From: Sphagnum magellanicum
Lineage: Eukaryota; Streptophyta; Sphagnopsida; Sphagnales; Sphagnaceae
Assembly (NCBI GenBank): GCA_021904315.1
Contig: CM038917.1
Span: 1,426,001 to 1,490,000, forward strand
Length of the DNA stretch: 64,000 nucleotides
Reading direction: 5' to 3'
In this document: in pieces, positions 12,901-25,079 of the stretch
Numbering within the stretch: position 1 is the stretch's first letter
Layout: each line of letters begins with the position of its first letter
Position numbers and translations under genes: made by a program
The notes under the pieces: model-generated
Database searches by the model: none
Told to the model about the DNA's origin: nothing
What the model saw: the letters and a program-made list of their open reading frames with translations, nothing else

Positions 12901-15580
12901 TTTGAGAATAGTTTGCAAAGTTGAAGATGGTTTCAATTATAACGCTAAAAAAAAATCATCTTTAGGGATGATCATAGGATGTTAGTACTTTAAGGTTATA
13001 GATAAAAGCTTTTATATCATTTTCTAGTCTCAAACATATATGCATTATGCACATATGTTACATGCACTTTAATACCATTTTTTTGTCTTTTAAATTTTTT
13101 GTGACAATGTCTGATGTGTTAAAAAGCTAGATGATGGAATCCTTATTAGTTTGAATCAAATAACAACTTTTGAAATTTAAACCCTAAAACCTAACCGTAC
13201 CAAAACTGCATTCACTTCAACAACCCTATACCATATATCCAATAACTGCCACAAGTTGGGGAAAATAAATTTAACTATACTTGGAATTTTGGAATATTTT
13301 TAAAAAAATTCAAAACCTTACCCACAAAGGTAATATGAAATATATGATATTCGAGCTTGGTTGTTCTCTTAAAAATCAATACCCGCACAATATTGGTACT
13401 TATCTATTTAGGGTTTCTTTTTAGATTAAGTTGTTGTGATGTTATACATTGCACTGTGTATGCGATGTGATCACAATAGCCTGATGGAAAGTCACTGACA
13501 TAGGACATTGTTTCTTATTGCATGGATAGGTGTTGTCTATTGGAGAGAAGCAATTGTGTTGAAAATATACAGTCAACCAATGTTAGGAACTCTAGGAACA
13601 TGTTCATGTGAAATGAAAAAGATGTGCATCATTTTCTGATGAGTTACAATTTGATTCATAACTCTCCCAGCTCTTGCATTTGGTCAATGCCAGAGATTAT
13701 AAGTATGAAATGACTCTGAAAATAGGTAGGTGAAAAAAACATAATGGAAAGCTGCTGTGATCATAGCAACTTGATGCAAAGATGTCCTTACCCCTACAGC
13801 AGCCCAAATGGGGATTACCTCATGTAGTTGATTGTTGACAACTCTACGACTTGATATAAGCAAGCAAGGTTATTTTTTGTGTGGGGAATTGTGATCCAAA
13901 TGTTACTATTCTTGCCATCAACAAATCATTACATAGTAGTGTGGCTTATACTGTTGGCCCAAATGTTACCATGTCCTCAACTGATCTTTCCTTCCAAAAC
14001 CTGGTTTTTTGGAATTTATTTGAATTTTCACCAATAGAAATCACTTAAAAATCAATATCTCCCACATTCTGAGTCCAAATCTTACCAAATAAATTCCATT
14101 AAATCCTGCTCATCAAGATCTTTCCAACAACACCAAAGGCACATTCCAATTCCTCTGAAATTCTCAGCTACAATTTAATTTAAATTAATTTTCAGTGCAA
14201 AAATCATTCAATATTCAAGAACTTCTACACTGCAGGTCCAAACGCCATGAAACCAAGCCGATGCACCCCTCCTCCTCAAGAGCTTTCCAAAGAGATCAAG
14301 AATGCAATCTAAAGCATCCCAGTTCAGTGGATCTCATAAGTACAAAACAAAACAAAACAAACAAACTACCTCGCTTCATAGATAAATAAGGGATGTAAGG
14401 CACCATCAGAACAAAAATAACAGTTTTTTCACCTGGGAAAAACTGAAAGAATGAGGCTGGATATTCTGAAAAGTGAAATGCCCACCAAAACAGGTGTTTC
14501 ATTTTTCAAGATGCCCCACATTTTGCATAGGAAAAGCTCTACTTGCCAACATGCCCTCCAGATACCTCAGAGATTTTCTGCCAGTGCTTTACACAATTTT
14601 GAAGCTGAGACAATGTGGGTTTGTTCACAATTTCAGATTGAGTTTGATGTTGGAGCTTAAATTAGAAATGTTTTTGCATTTCTTTTACCAATTTGGAGTC
14701 TAAAGACATATGGTAATGATGTTTGAATTTGAAAATTCCCCTTTATGTGTTAGAGACCCTTCCATTGTGCACAAAGAATGTGACAATACACAATATAATA
14801 GAATTTTCCATGGTCTTTATGGTGGCCAGACACATCATATTTCGAGGTGCTCTCGGCTACTAAATCTCTATACATGTCAATAGCTTAGTATGTATATGCT
14901 TTCACCTAATTATTGCAAACAGGAGTGGGCCAGGGAGAAAAAGCACTAATTCTAAGTTGGCTATATAACCAAGAAATGGTAAATTTGGACTTCAACACCC
15001 TGGTCTACTCTTAAAATGGGATTTGTACAATGTTTAGAGGTATTGCCCATGTAGGGGGTTATAACACTCGTAGGGAGCTGTGTTGGCTAGCTATTGAGTT
15101 TTGACCTGGTTATCAGCCCAGTTATGAATAACGTACCCACTGGTTGTTGATTCTTTTAATAACCAGTTAAATTGACAACCATCAGTATGGAATTTTCAAA
15201 ATCTAATAACCTACTTGGATGATCAGATTATCATCCAGATAGGATATCAATCTTTAAATGCTAATACTAAATCTTTAGAAACTATATATGTACATATATA
15301 TAACCCTATAACTGGTGTATAATTGGCAGGTTTAAAATAGTTATTCACAGGTTATTTGATAACCTACCCTTGTGCATAATTAACAGTTATTACCCAAGCT
15401 TTTCTGTAACTTATTTGGCACCCAAATTATTTTGATGCTGAATACTATCTGGTCCCCAAAAAACTCCAAGAAAAACAAACCTACCTAGTGGTGATTAAAA
15501 AAACAGCAATTAGCCAACTCAGATACTGACCTTTGGTAGCTGGATTCTACTATTTAAACCTAATTTCAACAGGTTTCTAA
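12901..15580. other. Intergenic DNA, no gene seen
   Basis: Frames of 60-76 codons around 14195-14703 overlap on both strands and match nothing I know. An ACAAA-type short repeat lies at about 14342-14366. A stretch at 15083-15270, rich in GGTTATCA/ATAACC words, is the second copy of the repeat noted near 6450. Confidence 0.5.
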
Positions 15581-15732
15581 GAAGGGTAATGCACTCCATT
15601 GACAGCAACATGGTTGTAACCTCCCTATAGCCGAGGGCAACCCGCCTGCCTGGGCTAGAGAGAGCTTAAACCTCCATCCTCAGCCATAGGGAGCTCAAAA
15701 CCATAATGCTCTCAATGGAGTACCTTACCCTG
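15581..15732. mobile_element. Foldback MITE, PIF/Tourist-like
   Basis: The two ends are inverted copies of each other over about 45 bases: CACTCCATTGACAGC on the left, and TACTCCATTGAGAGC as the reverse complement of the right. The innermost arms are CTCCCTATAGCCGAGG and CTCCCTATGGCTGAGG (14/16 identical). TAA flanks both sides (15578-15580 and 15733-15735). A 3-bp TAA target duplication with a small foldback body fits PIF/Harbinger (Tourist) MITEs. The assignment is inferred from structure alone. Confidence 0.65.
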
Positions 15733-15936
15733 TAAATGATTATGAATGTAGGACCGGTGCACCTAAGGCATAGGGGGGTGCCTCTCTAGATTCCATAATT
15801 GTAGAAAAAGTGAGTCCTTTAAAAAAGTAAGCATATTAAATAATACCGAACAATGTGTGATAAGCTTAGTATGATTGTCCAATACGCCATGTTTTCATTC
15901 TCCTTTGGAATTGGTAATCTCCTCCCTGCATACCTA

Positions 15937-15940
<4 letters not shown>

Positions 15941-15972
<32 letters not shown>
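15941..15972. repeat. (CT)16 microsatellite
   Basis: A perfect dinucleotide run of 32 bases lies inside a pyrimidine-rich patch. The following region to 16439 is GC-richer, but no gene is recognisable. Confidence 0.95.
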
Positions 15973-15975
<3 letters not shown>

Positions 15976-16439
15976 TTGTTCCGACTCATGAGTCCTTTTG
16001 TCCAAACATATCTACCACAGAGTATTGGTGCTAACTAGTTTATTAGGAACTGTCCCACCTGTTGATAAGCTCTTTGCTGCTGGATGCAATTGTCCTAACA
16101 TGACCAGCAGGAAATATCCCACATGGGGAATTGTGGATGTCTGGACTCCTACCTCCCCCCGCCCCACAAATTGAATGTCAGAGCTATAGCTTGATGCTAG
16201 TGTATTGCAAATATCTCCCTGTAGGGTGCTGCCCAACGAGCGGGGTGTTCCTAAACTAAGAGCCCCCACAAGACAGAGCACTTACTTTGACATGGCTTAC
16301 AGTTTGCAGAGGACTGATTCTGTTTGATCGTGGGCCCTCCAGATATCCCTAACAAATTCTGCTGGTGCTTTATGCATATTACAGACCCATACATGAGAAG
16401 GGTGATGTGAACTTTGAACCACTGTTGGGTGGTTCTCAC

Positions 16440-16625
16440 TGAGACCCCCAGTTCTCACAACCAAATGATATCATCAAAGGTGATAACTGGTTTGAGAACC
16501 AGACTTAAGGTTCTCACTTGCGTGAGAAGTGAGAACCAGACCCAATGAGAACTGGTTATCCTTTAAATTATTTTTTGGAGAACCAGGTCGGTTTTCTAAA
16601 CAAACCAGAACCCGGTTCTCAGCTT
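16440..16625. repeat. Cluster of inverted GAGAACC/GGTTCTC words
   Basis: The word GGTTCTCA and its complement TGAGAACC recur about eight times in about 190 bases. A perfect hairpin has 11-bp arms (GGTTCTCACTT at 16509-16519 and AAGTGAGAACC at 16527-16537) around a 7-base loop. It may be the terminal or subterminal part of an unidentified element. Confidence 0.55.
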
Positions 16626-16744
16626 AGTAGTTAGATTAGGGTTACTAGATATATTAAGTTAGTGTAGGGTTTAGGTTAGTAGTAAGATTAGGTTAGTTTG
16701 TAAGTGGTGATGCCCATTGCATAAAAATCTCTTTGGGGTTAATC

Positions 16745-17560
16745 ATTATTAATCAAGAATTGTTTTGTGTTGCTCCTTGCATTGATCCTTTAAGTTGCTC
16801 TTTGCATTGTTCTTTACTTTACTCCTTTGGATTGTTCCTTTGAGTTGCTCTTTGTGTTGTTCTTTGCTTTGCTCCTTTGCATTGTTCTTTTACATTGCTT
16901 GTTGTTTTGTTCTTTTGTATTGTCCATTTGTGTTGCTAGTGCTATTAGTTCATCACGTTGCTTTGGTGTTATTGGTTCATCAAATTGCGTTTGTTATTGT
17001 TGGTTTGTTGCATTACTAATTCATCATGTTGGTTCGTGGAGTTGCTGGTTCATCACATTGCTTTTATTGATGTTGGTTTGTAAATGTTGTTAGTTCATCA
17101 CCTTGCTTCTATTGTTGCTAGTTCATCACATTTTTTTTGTTGATGTCGGTTTGTTGCATTGTTTATTTGTCACATTACATTTGCTACTACTAGTTCATCA
17201 CATTGCTATGGGTTTGTCATGTTGTTTTTACTGCTATTGGTTCGTCACATTGCTTCTATTACTACTAATTCATTGCATGGCTTCAATTAATGGAGATGGT
17301 TTATTTGTTGTTAATTTGTTGTGTTGTTAGTCCTATTATTATTGGTTCGTTGCATTGTTGGTCTTGTTGTTGGTTCATCACGTTGTTGGTGTAATTAGTT
17401 TGTTGCATTGTTGGTTTGTTGTGTTATTGGTTGTGTTGTTGGTTTGTCATGTTGTTGGTCATGCTGCTGATTCATCACGTTGCTAGTGCTATTACTAATG
17501 TATGACATTACTCTTAAGTTTTTGCCTTAACACCCTTATTGTTGTTCATTTATGTTGTTC
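16745..17560 (+). repeat. GTT-rich minisatellite
   Basis: Diverged units of about 25-35 bases are built from 'ttggttcatcac', 'gttgctagtgctatt', 'ggtttgttgcattg' and 'ttctttgcattg'. Several overlapping Leu/Cys/Val-rich frames cross it and are artefacts of composition. Like the tract at 9410-9835, it lies a few hundred bases upstream of a hAT remnant. Confidence 0.6.
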
Positions 17561-18264
17561 CTTTGCATTGCTAGTTGTTATTATTGTTACATGTGTTTTG
17601 GTGAACTATTACTTCCATCACCATCGCCTTCACCTTGCAGGTGGCAAATTGGTGGTCCTTCACATTGTTATACACCTCTCGCTACCAAGTACCACACCAA
17701 AACCATTTAACCCTTCTGGTGATGTTGTTAATTTGTCACGTAATTAGTGTTATTATTCATTCGTTGTGTTGTTTATGTCATGGTGATGTACTACCCCTTC
17801 CCATTTCCTTGTCTAAGTGGTGGAGTTTTCCTACAATAAAAAAAAGGAAAAAAATTGCATATGCTTACAAAAAAAGTTTTATAAATTATTTGAATATATT
17901 TGAAGTTCTTTCTGTAAATGCTTGCATTTTAGGTTACAACTTGCAAGGCAAGTTTTTGTCTTTTGGTTTATCATACATTATGTTTAGTTTTTTTTCTCCA
18001 TCTCAAAGTTGTATTTTCAAGATTATTAAAATTGAAAATGTCTTAGTCTTTTGAAAATGAAAATATGATAAGTGAAAACACATGTGAAGTCTTTATGAAT
18101 GATGTAATGGAAGAAAAATATGAAATAAACCTTAGTCTTCAAACTAAAAGCAAACAAAACCTAAAGAATTAAAAAAATCAATGAAAGAAAAAATAAGAAA
18201 ATTACATGTTGAAAAAACAATGTGGAAATCACATGGTAGAAATTTTTTATACTAGGTTTTTCTT
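17561..18264. other. Spacer upstream of hAT copy b
   Basis: A 139-codon frame (17635-18054) crosses this spacer but resembles no known protein and follows low-complexity sequence. It may hold the degraded 5' part of the hAT element that starts near 18265. Confidence 0.35.
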
Positions 18265-21178
18265 GTGAATCATAAGAAGAATGCTGATGTGAAATGCCCA
18301 CAAACCATGAGATGTATTCTTTGTTACAATAGTCTAGTTTGGTTTTGTAACCTTAAAACCCAAGCAAAAAAAAATCTAATCATATATAAATTTATAACAA
18401 ATGAAATAATAACATTGCAAGAACATGTGAATGCAAACCATTTTATTATTGCAAAAATGTTTGAAAGAAAACAAATAATTCATAAAGAGGAAAAGTGGAG
18501 AAACAACCTGCCCAAAAAAAAATCAAATCCATTTGGCAGTGTTATTGTCAATTGTTTTGCTACCAAAAACCTTTGCAAAAAAATCATATGCAACAAAAAA
18601 ATGTTTCTTGAAGATATGGGCTTGTTGATGTTAAAAATCATTTGCCCATGCAATTTGTTGAAAGTATGTCGATGAAGTGACTATGTTTGCATTTATGTCC
18701 AAATTTTTTTTTTCTTCTAAAAAATAGTTTTCATAAAAGATGTTCCTTGAGTTGGTGGAAAAAATTAAACAAGTGTATGTTTTCTTAGCTTTGGTAGAAT
18801 GTAATTTTGTGACAACAAGTTTTGATATGTCAATAGGAACGCATGACATATTTGCCCTTGTGATTAACTTTTTAAGAGTTGATTTAGTAGCCAAAACATG
18901 CTATACTTGGTCTTTTTGAAGCTATATATACTTTTGGGAAGACTTTGGCCAAAACTTGATTAAGTTATTAAAAAAATATATCTTTGAAAAAAAAATTATT
19001 ACTTGTGTGAAAGATGAAAGGTCTAACTTAAGCACAATGACTTTTGCATTGAAAATAGTTGTAAATTGTGACATTTTAGGTTTGGAAGAAAGTTATTAAT
19101 GCACTTGCTTTGGGCATGCATTGTCCAAGGCTTTCCCATATGTTACAACAAATGAAAAAACTATTTAAAGACTTTATGTATGTTTGGGTGCAACTATGTA
19201 GATAGGAGCCAATGGGATTACTTTACAAAAATATTATGAATCTTTTTCAGTCCTTTTTCACTTTTTCATATGAAAGAATTTTTGAATGAAATATTTTGCA
19301 ACTTATTATTTTAAATACATATAATTGCCCCAATAGATCACATGTTTTGTGTTAATCATTGTTGAATAAATATGAATTTTTCAAAGTATGTAAATTTTGC
19401 CATATTCTACATTTCATCTTGAAAATTTATCATAATTTTGAATCATATCAAAATATGCTAACTACTTTAGGTTTTTTTTTAGTCATAGACTACAAATTTA
19501 TTTTGTATGTCATACACATTACACCCCATTTACATATGGTAAAGGACTTTTGAAATTTTTAAAATTTGGAAAATACTTTGAATTTTTAAAATTTTAAATT
19601 CCATATCTTTTACATTACGAGTGTTTTTTGAACTTGGATAATAGGTTGCTATCATCTAAATTTTCTTACCATCAAAATTATGTTATTACAATAGTCCTTT
19701 ACCTAGTCCTTTGTGTAATTAACCACATCCAACGTAGCACCTATAGAAGTTCAAATGTCATTTTCAAAAACCAAAACCCAAAATATAATTTAATGAATTT
19801 TTAATTTAGTCATTTAACACAACTTGGAATGATTAACATAACTTTAAAATGTCCAAAAAAAACATATGTCAAAAAGTTCACAATTTTCACCACTATTCAA
19901 CATGGTTTTTGGTTCCTATGTCTATACTCGCACTCATTTCTATTGAGATTGAAGAAACAAATCTATAGAAATGTATAATTTGCTCAAATTTTTTTGGGAA
20001 AGGTCGACAAGAGTGCATGGAAGAAGGCATGTGTTGAATTTGGTTTGGCCCCAAAGAAGTTAAATACATTAATGAAAACAAGGTAATTTCTTTATCCAAT
20101 GTATTATTTCAAAGAAATATGTGTTGTAGTTTTTATAATTAATTTCAATTAATAGTAGGTTCCAACAAATTGTTTTCTTTTTTGAAAATTTTTAAAAAAG
20201 ACTATCATCTTTTAAAAGGGATTACAATTTTAGAAAACAATTATTTCTCTATTAATATAGATAAACTTTTGTTAAAATGATTACACAAGTGCTTCCTCCT
20301 TTGATATGATACATCTCTCAAATCATTATCAATGTCCTTTCCTTTATTATGTTGGCTTGTGTTTTTAATCAATGTAGATGTCATTGGTTGTTAAGTGATG
20401 CTTTAAATTTTTACATCTCCATTTGTTTGAAATCAAAAGAAGAATTTAAAATTTCAAGTTCTCTTGATAATTTTATGGAAAAGGAGTCCACTGTTGTTCT
20501 TGAGTTAGGGTTTTTGGCCTCTAACATTAGAAAAAAGGTTTGTGGTGTTTTAGGTTTTATTTTTATTTTTTCGGAAAATATAAATAAAAGAAAGTTCATA
20601 ACATGTTGTCTTTGATGTTGGGTCCTAGGTTCAAAAACTTACATTTAATTATTCATTTATTGCCTTGAATAAGGCAAGGTCATTATTGAATAATATGATA
20701 GAAATATTATGTATCCCATGTTGTTAAAATGTTTTTATCATTTGCACCACTTGTCAAAAAATGTCATTATTAACAAAAAAGCTTGTTAATAAAAAACTTC
20801 TAATTTTAGAAGGTTTCAAATGTATGCAAAAGATATCAAATGTCCTCTTCAATGGTGTGAGAAGCATGAATATATGTTTTATATAGTTGGATTCCTTACC
20901 TATTAGGTCCTGGCATATTGGTTTGCAAATTGAAACTAAAAGGATTTTTTCTTTGTTGAGAATATTTATTAATTTTCAAAGATGTTTGCAATAGGATAAT
21001 TTAGATAAATTAATATTTGTTAACAAAAATTGGCCCAATGACCTTAGGGTTGGTTATAAACCCTTCTCTAATTTAATGGTGTTAATCGAAGTTAATACAA
21101 AGTTAGATGCAGAATTAGATGAATTTGAAGGAACATTTGAAAGGGATGAGATCTTGGAAATAAAATTTACACTATAAA
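18265..21178 (+). pseudogene. Decayed hAT transposase, copy b
   Basis: The first 136 codons (18265-18675) are still open and hold a BED-type zinc finger: C17 and C20 in 'CPQTMRCILC', H54 and H59 in 'LQEHVNANH'. They end with 'FLEDMGLLMLKI'. Past stops and frameshifts come 'LELVEKIKQVYV' (~18750), 'TTSFDMSIGTHDIFALVINF' (~18813), 'KDERSNLSTMTFALK' (~19010), 'CFGHALSKA' (~19105), 'KKACVEFGLAPKKLNTLMKT' (~20022), 'HNMLSLMLGPRFKNL' (~20600), 'DIKCPLQWCEKHEYMFYIVG' (~20833) and a dimerisation tail with 'DNLDKLIFVNKNWPNDLRVG' (~20997) ending near 21175. The order matches the plant hAT family and copy a. An AT-rich dispersed repeat interrupts the core at about 19215-19960. Confidence 0.85.
19215..19960 (+). 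repeat. AT-rich ~700-bp dispersed repeat, copy 4, nested in hAT copy b
   Basis: The landmarks of copies 1-3 reappear in order: 'ttgcaacttatta', 'ttgttgaataaatatgaatt', 'ttacaccccatttacatatg', 'tttaacacaacttggaatga' and 'catggtttttggttccta'. It sits between the hAT segments around 19200 and 20022, so it probably inserted into that element. Boundaries are approximate and no target duplication was identified. Confidence 0.6.
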
Positions 21179-22827
21179 AAATAATGTAACATTTTAATCA
21201 TTATTTAGACATGGTTTTTTTTTTATTTTTTATTTTTTAAAACGAATATAAATTTGAAATCTAGATTGTGAAAATTGGATATGAAAACTAATTTTTACAA
21301 CATTTGTGAGAACCACTTATCTAAATACTTGCTTGATTATTATTATTATTAAAATGATATCCTAATTGGTTATCATACATCTATATTATTTTTAAAAAGA
21401 ATTAAACTTGGTGGTTTTCATAAAAAGGGAAATAATAACCCAATGTTGGTTCTTTCTCATTTTCAAAAATATACAAGGTGGGTTAGGGTCAGGTATATAG
21501 ACCTTTGATCAATGATTATCAAAAATCAAAACATTGGTTTTCACCAAGTGCCAAAGTTCTCAAAACAATAAAAGAATTCATCAAATAACTTATCTTGATC
21601 TTTTAGTTTTTTGTTGATTCTTTTATGAAACCCTTTAGTTCATTGGCAATTTTCAAATACTTTAGAATTGAGGCTAGGAATGTAATTGATATAAGTGGTC
21701 ACATTTTATTGGTTGGTATAATGCTATTAATTAAAAAAATGTCAATTTTGGGCTATGCTTAAGCAGGTAGAATTGGATCCAGTTTGGAATTAAAGTTTTA
21801 GGAAGTTTGATTTCAAAAACCAAAAATCAAGAATCTTGAAATGTAATGAACCAGGTCTAAATTTAGACCAAAGGTCTGCTCAAAACCAAAAAAAAACTTG
21901 AACCAAAAGGAGGGATTCTTTCAAATTTTAATGAAAGTTGAAATTAGGATGAGTTTTTCTTGAAAAGCAAAGCAAACCAATGTTGCCTAGTCCTTGGTTT
22001 TGATAAGAACTTTTGGTTTTAGTGTTTTCAAAAAAGGGTGTTCAAATTTGTGAAACCTTTAGTTTCAATGTTTTCCCAAAAAATTGGAGCATTGGAGCCT
22101 GATGTTTTTGTCCACATACATTAGACACACTAGATTATGATAGATTAGTAAATCAACCACTAGTTTACTTCAACTAATTAAAAGTGACTACAATTTGTTA
22201 AAAGTGGCTAACTAACTGAATAGTGGGGCCTACTTTATCCCTTTCCTAAAATTGGTATTTGTTAACCTAAAGAATTTATACTTATTTATAACCTATAGGT
22301 AATTGTCTTTTTGTTTTTGGAAAAATCTTGCTAGATTTCCACCTTGAATCAAGGCTTTCTACCTTTAAGCCTAAAAATGGGGGGTTTATTTTGGCAAAAT
22401 TGCCTAAAGGTGCACACATGCCCTACATTTTTTTCAAAAGAACCTAGTGAACCTTATTGTCAAATGTGATGAACTCTCAAAAGCTTTAGTTGCCAATTGG
22501 TGCAATATCATCCTTCAAGATCCCCATTGCCCTAAATGGTTGTTACTTTATTCACTACCATGGTTTTGATGTTGACAATGTTTATTACCACTTCATGTCA
22601 CCTCTAGAAGGTGGTAGGCTCTCACCATTGCCACCTTTGCCTTTTTTGTTGAGATTGTTGATAGTATGTAGTTATGCTATAGAAGTTATGTTTAATAACA
22701 AATTTTTTGAAACTAATTGCAATCCATTTGTGTCTTAATGTGGTTTTATAGTTGAACAAGTTGATTTGAGGGTGCAAGCTTTGAAGTTCAATATGATGAG
22801 GATGATATTCTTTCTACAAAGTAAGGT
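21179..22827. other. Anonymous AT-rich DNA
   Basis: No gene recognised. A perfect 16-base palindrome, GGTCTAAATTTAGACC, lies at 21854-21869 in a stretch with many 'accaaaa' and 'ttttggt' words (about 21490-22080). The 82-codon frame at 22490-22738 has no recognisable relative. Confidence 0.45.
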
Positions 22828-24252
22828 CACTACGCCAAAACATGGCAAATATGACTACACCCATTATTGGGTTTGTAGTCATAAATGCCATTCATTACTA
22901 CATGACTATGTAGTGAATATGGGCACATTGCTTATCCACTAGTCATATTTTTGTTGTAGTCGCAAATGCCATCAAATATATTATATGTTAATTTCAATTT
23001 AATCCAGCCATTTGGTAGGTAGGTAGGTAAGTAGGTAGGTAAGTAGGTAGGTTTTAGTAGGTGGGTAAGTAGGATCCTATTTATTTTTTGGTGACAAGCC
23101 TTCTTTATTGGTTCATCACAAGTAATATTTGCACTTTGAATATACTTAGTGCATATATTGTGTGTAGACCAACATTTTTTTCATCTAGTTATATAGTTTC
23201 CAAAGTTGAATTTGTTGATGAAGGATATGGGATAAATTTATAACATCATCTCACATCATCCTTTGTCTAAATGAGAATAAATAAATATCATTCTTCAAGA
23301 TTTTTCCAAGATCCACACGTCTATAAAAACAAATTAACAAAAATATAAGTAAATTGATTAAAATTGCATTTGAATCTTCACTATTTCATACATCTAAACA
23401 ACAATGATATCTTGAAGTTTTTTTCTTTTTCTTTTTCTTTCCATAAAATGATTTGTAAATAAACATATTGAAAATCAACATGGTTATATATATATAATTT
23501 TCAACATTTAGAAATTTTATTTAAAATATTTAAATGTCATAATTTATTTTTTTAATTTCAAAAATTTTATCAATTTTTATATTCTTTGTTATTCAGCACA
23601 TGGAAACATGAAAAAAATGCCATTTTGGGGCATTGAATTTCTTTTGAAATTCAGTGGATATCATAAATAAAAATATATTTTATTATTTAATGTCAAAAAA
23701 AATTTTAAAGTCATTTAAATAAACCTTTGAGCAAAAGTCTCAACTTAAATGTTTTGATTATATTATAAGCATCAAAGTTTTTACTTAATTTATGGTTTCA
23801 AGAACTTTGGCAAAAAAAATGCCATTTTTTGAAAAAAAATTCAAAAATGAAAAGAAAATTCCCAAATTTGTTTTAGCCACTATCCAAAAATTCACATTAA
23901 ATTATTCATGACTCTAAAGAAAAATTTCTAGAAATTATAAAGTATTAGTTATTTATTTGTGCACTAATTATGTGTTGAAAATTTACAAGTTTATAATATG
24001 CTTACTAATTATGTATGTCTACCTTCTAGTTATTTTCCCTTTTAATTAATAAGTTTTTAATGTTTCAAATTGTATATTATTAAATAATTGTATGAAGTTC
24101 ATGAAAAAATAATTTAATCATGTAATCCTATCCATGAAAACTTTTAGTCATGTAGTCATATCCATGGTTACAAGAATACAATTAAGCACAAAAACATGGC
24201 ATATATGACTAGAAATTGTCACTAGTCATACATGTCAAGTTTTGGCATAATG
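22828..24252. mobile_element. Non-autonomous CACTA-like element with hairpin ends
   Basis: The left end begins CACTACGCCAAAACATGG. The reverse complement of the right end begins CATTATGCCAAAACTTGA, giving roughly 30-bp imperfect terminal inverted repeats in which GCCAAAAC and ATGACTA are conserved. CACTA at the terminus is the hallmark of En/Spm-type elements. Each end also folds on itself: TGGCAAATATGACTAC (22843-22858) pairs with 22875-22890, and the right end has a matching stem at about 24200-24236. The 1.43-kb interior is AT-rich without a transposase, so mobility would need help in trans. Flanking 3-bp duplications are not exact (GGT/GAT). Confidence 0.7.
23014..23073. repeat. (GTAG)n microsatellite, imperfect
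   Basis: Tetranucleotide GGTA/AGTA units with a few substitutions and one short interruption, inside the CACTA-like element. Confidence 0.9.
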
Positions 24253-25079
24253 GATTGTCATTGCATTCATGCGTTTGTCATGATGCAATGAATGCATTCG
24301 GACATAAACGAAGCCCTACATCTTATTAATACAAGGTCAATTTAGGTCAACATGGGGTCAGCTAGGTCAAAATGAGGTTGGGTTGCCCAAAAAATAGTTA
24401 GGGGCAACCAAAAATCGCATCATTTGGTCACCATAAACCCTATGGCAATTGAAACAAATTTTGAGTGGCGTCCAAATTTTTTTCAAACAATGACCAAACT
24501 TTTTGGGCAAGAATTAAAAAATTTCAATCACTAAATCGATGGTGGAAATTAAACCTTGGTCCACTAGATGGCCACTTTTTTTGAAAGGTGATTGAATTTT
24601 TTTGAAAAACTTCAATCGCAAATTGTGGCAACCAAACATTAGTGACTAAAAATTCTCAGTCACCAACTATGGTGACCAAAAGTTAACAATTGAAAATTTT
24701 CAATCGCCTAGTTTAGTGACAAGAAAATAAAACATTTGGTCACCAATCTTGTGGCAATCAAATCTATTTTTGGTCACCATACATACTAGGGGAGCTCAAG
24801 TGTAATGAATTTTGTTTGTGCGTCAATCCCCCAACATACTAGCATGTTGAACATTGTGATTACAATTGTCATTTCTATGATTTCAGTTTTGCATTTGGGT
24901 GTGTGATTTGAAACTTTGCAATGGGGGGTTGAAAATTAAAACCAAGTGATGAGGTGGTTTTTTTCTCAAGTGGGGTTAGTAAGTGGCAATGGAACATCCT
25001 TTAGCCACCAAACCCCAACCTTGGATTCTTTATTTGACCTTCCTTTTAAAGCAAACCTTTGGATTTTTAGCATAAAAGG
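24253..25079 (+). repeat. 5' terminal and subterminal region of a hAT element
   Basis: The stretch begins with 'gattgtcattgcattcatgc' and 'gtttgtcatga', then 'gacataaacgaagc'. These match, in order, the reverse complement of 53600-54034, which flanks the 5' side of the minus-strand hAT at 51-53.4 kb. After this comes a run of repeated words such as TGGTCACCA, GGCAACC and TCAATC(A/G)CC, including palindromic TTGAAAATTTTCAA (about 24685). Such subterminal repeats are typical transposase-binding regions; that role is inferred here. Confidence 0.65.

Noticed and set aside
16795..17330. Leu/Cys-rich frames that look like membrane peptides
   Set aside because: They run through a GTT/CTT-rich minisatellite in several frames at once.
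22981..23080. Possible CRISPR-like array of GTAG units
   Set aside because: It is a simple tetranucleotide microsatellite without spacers.
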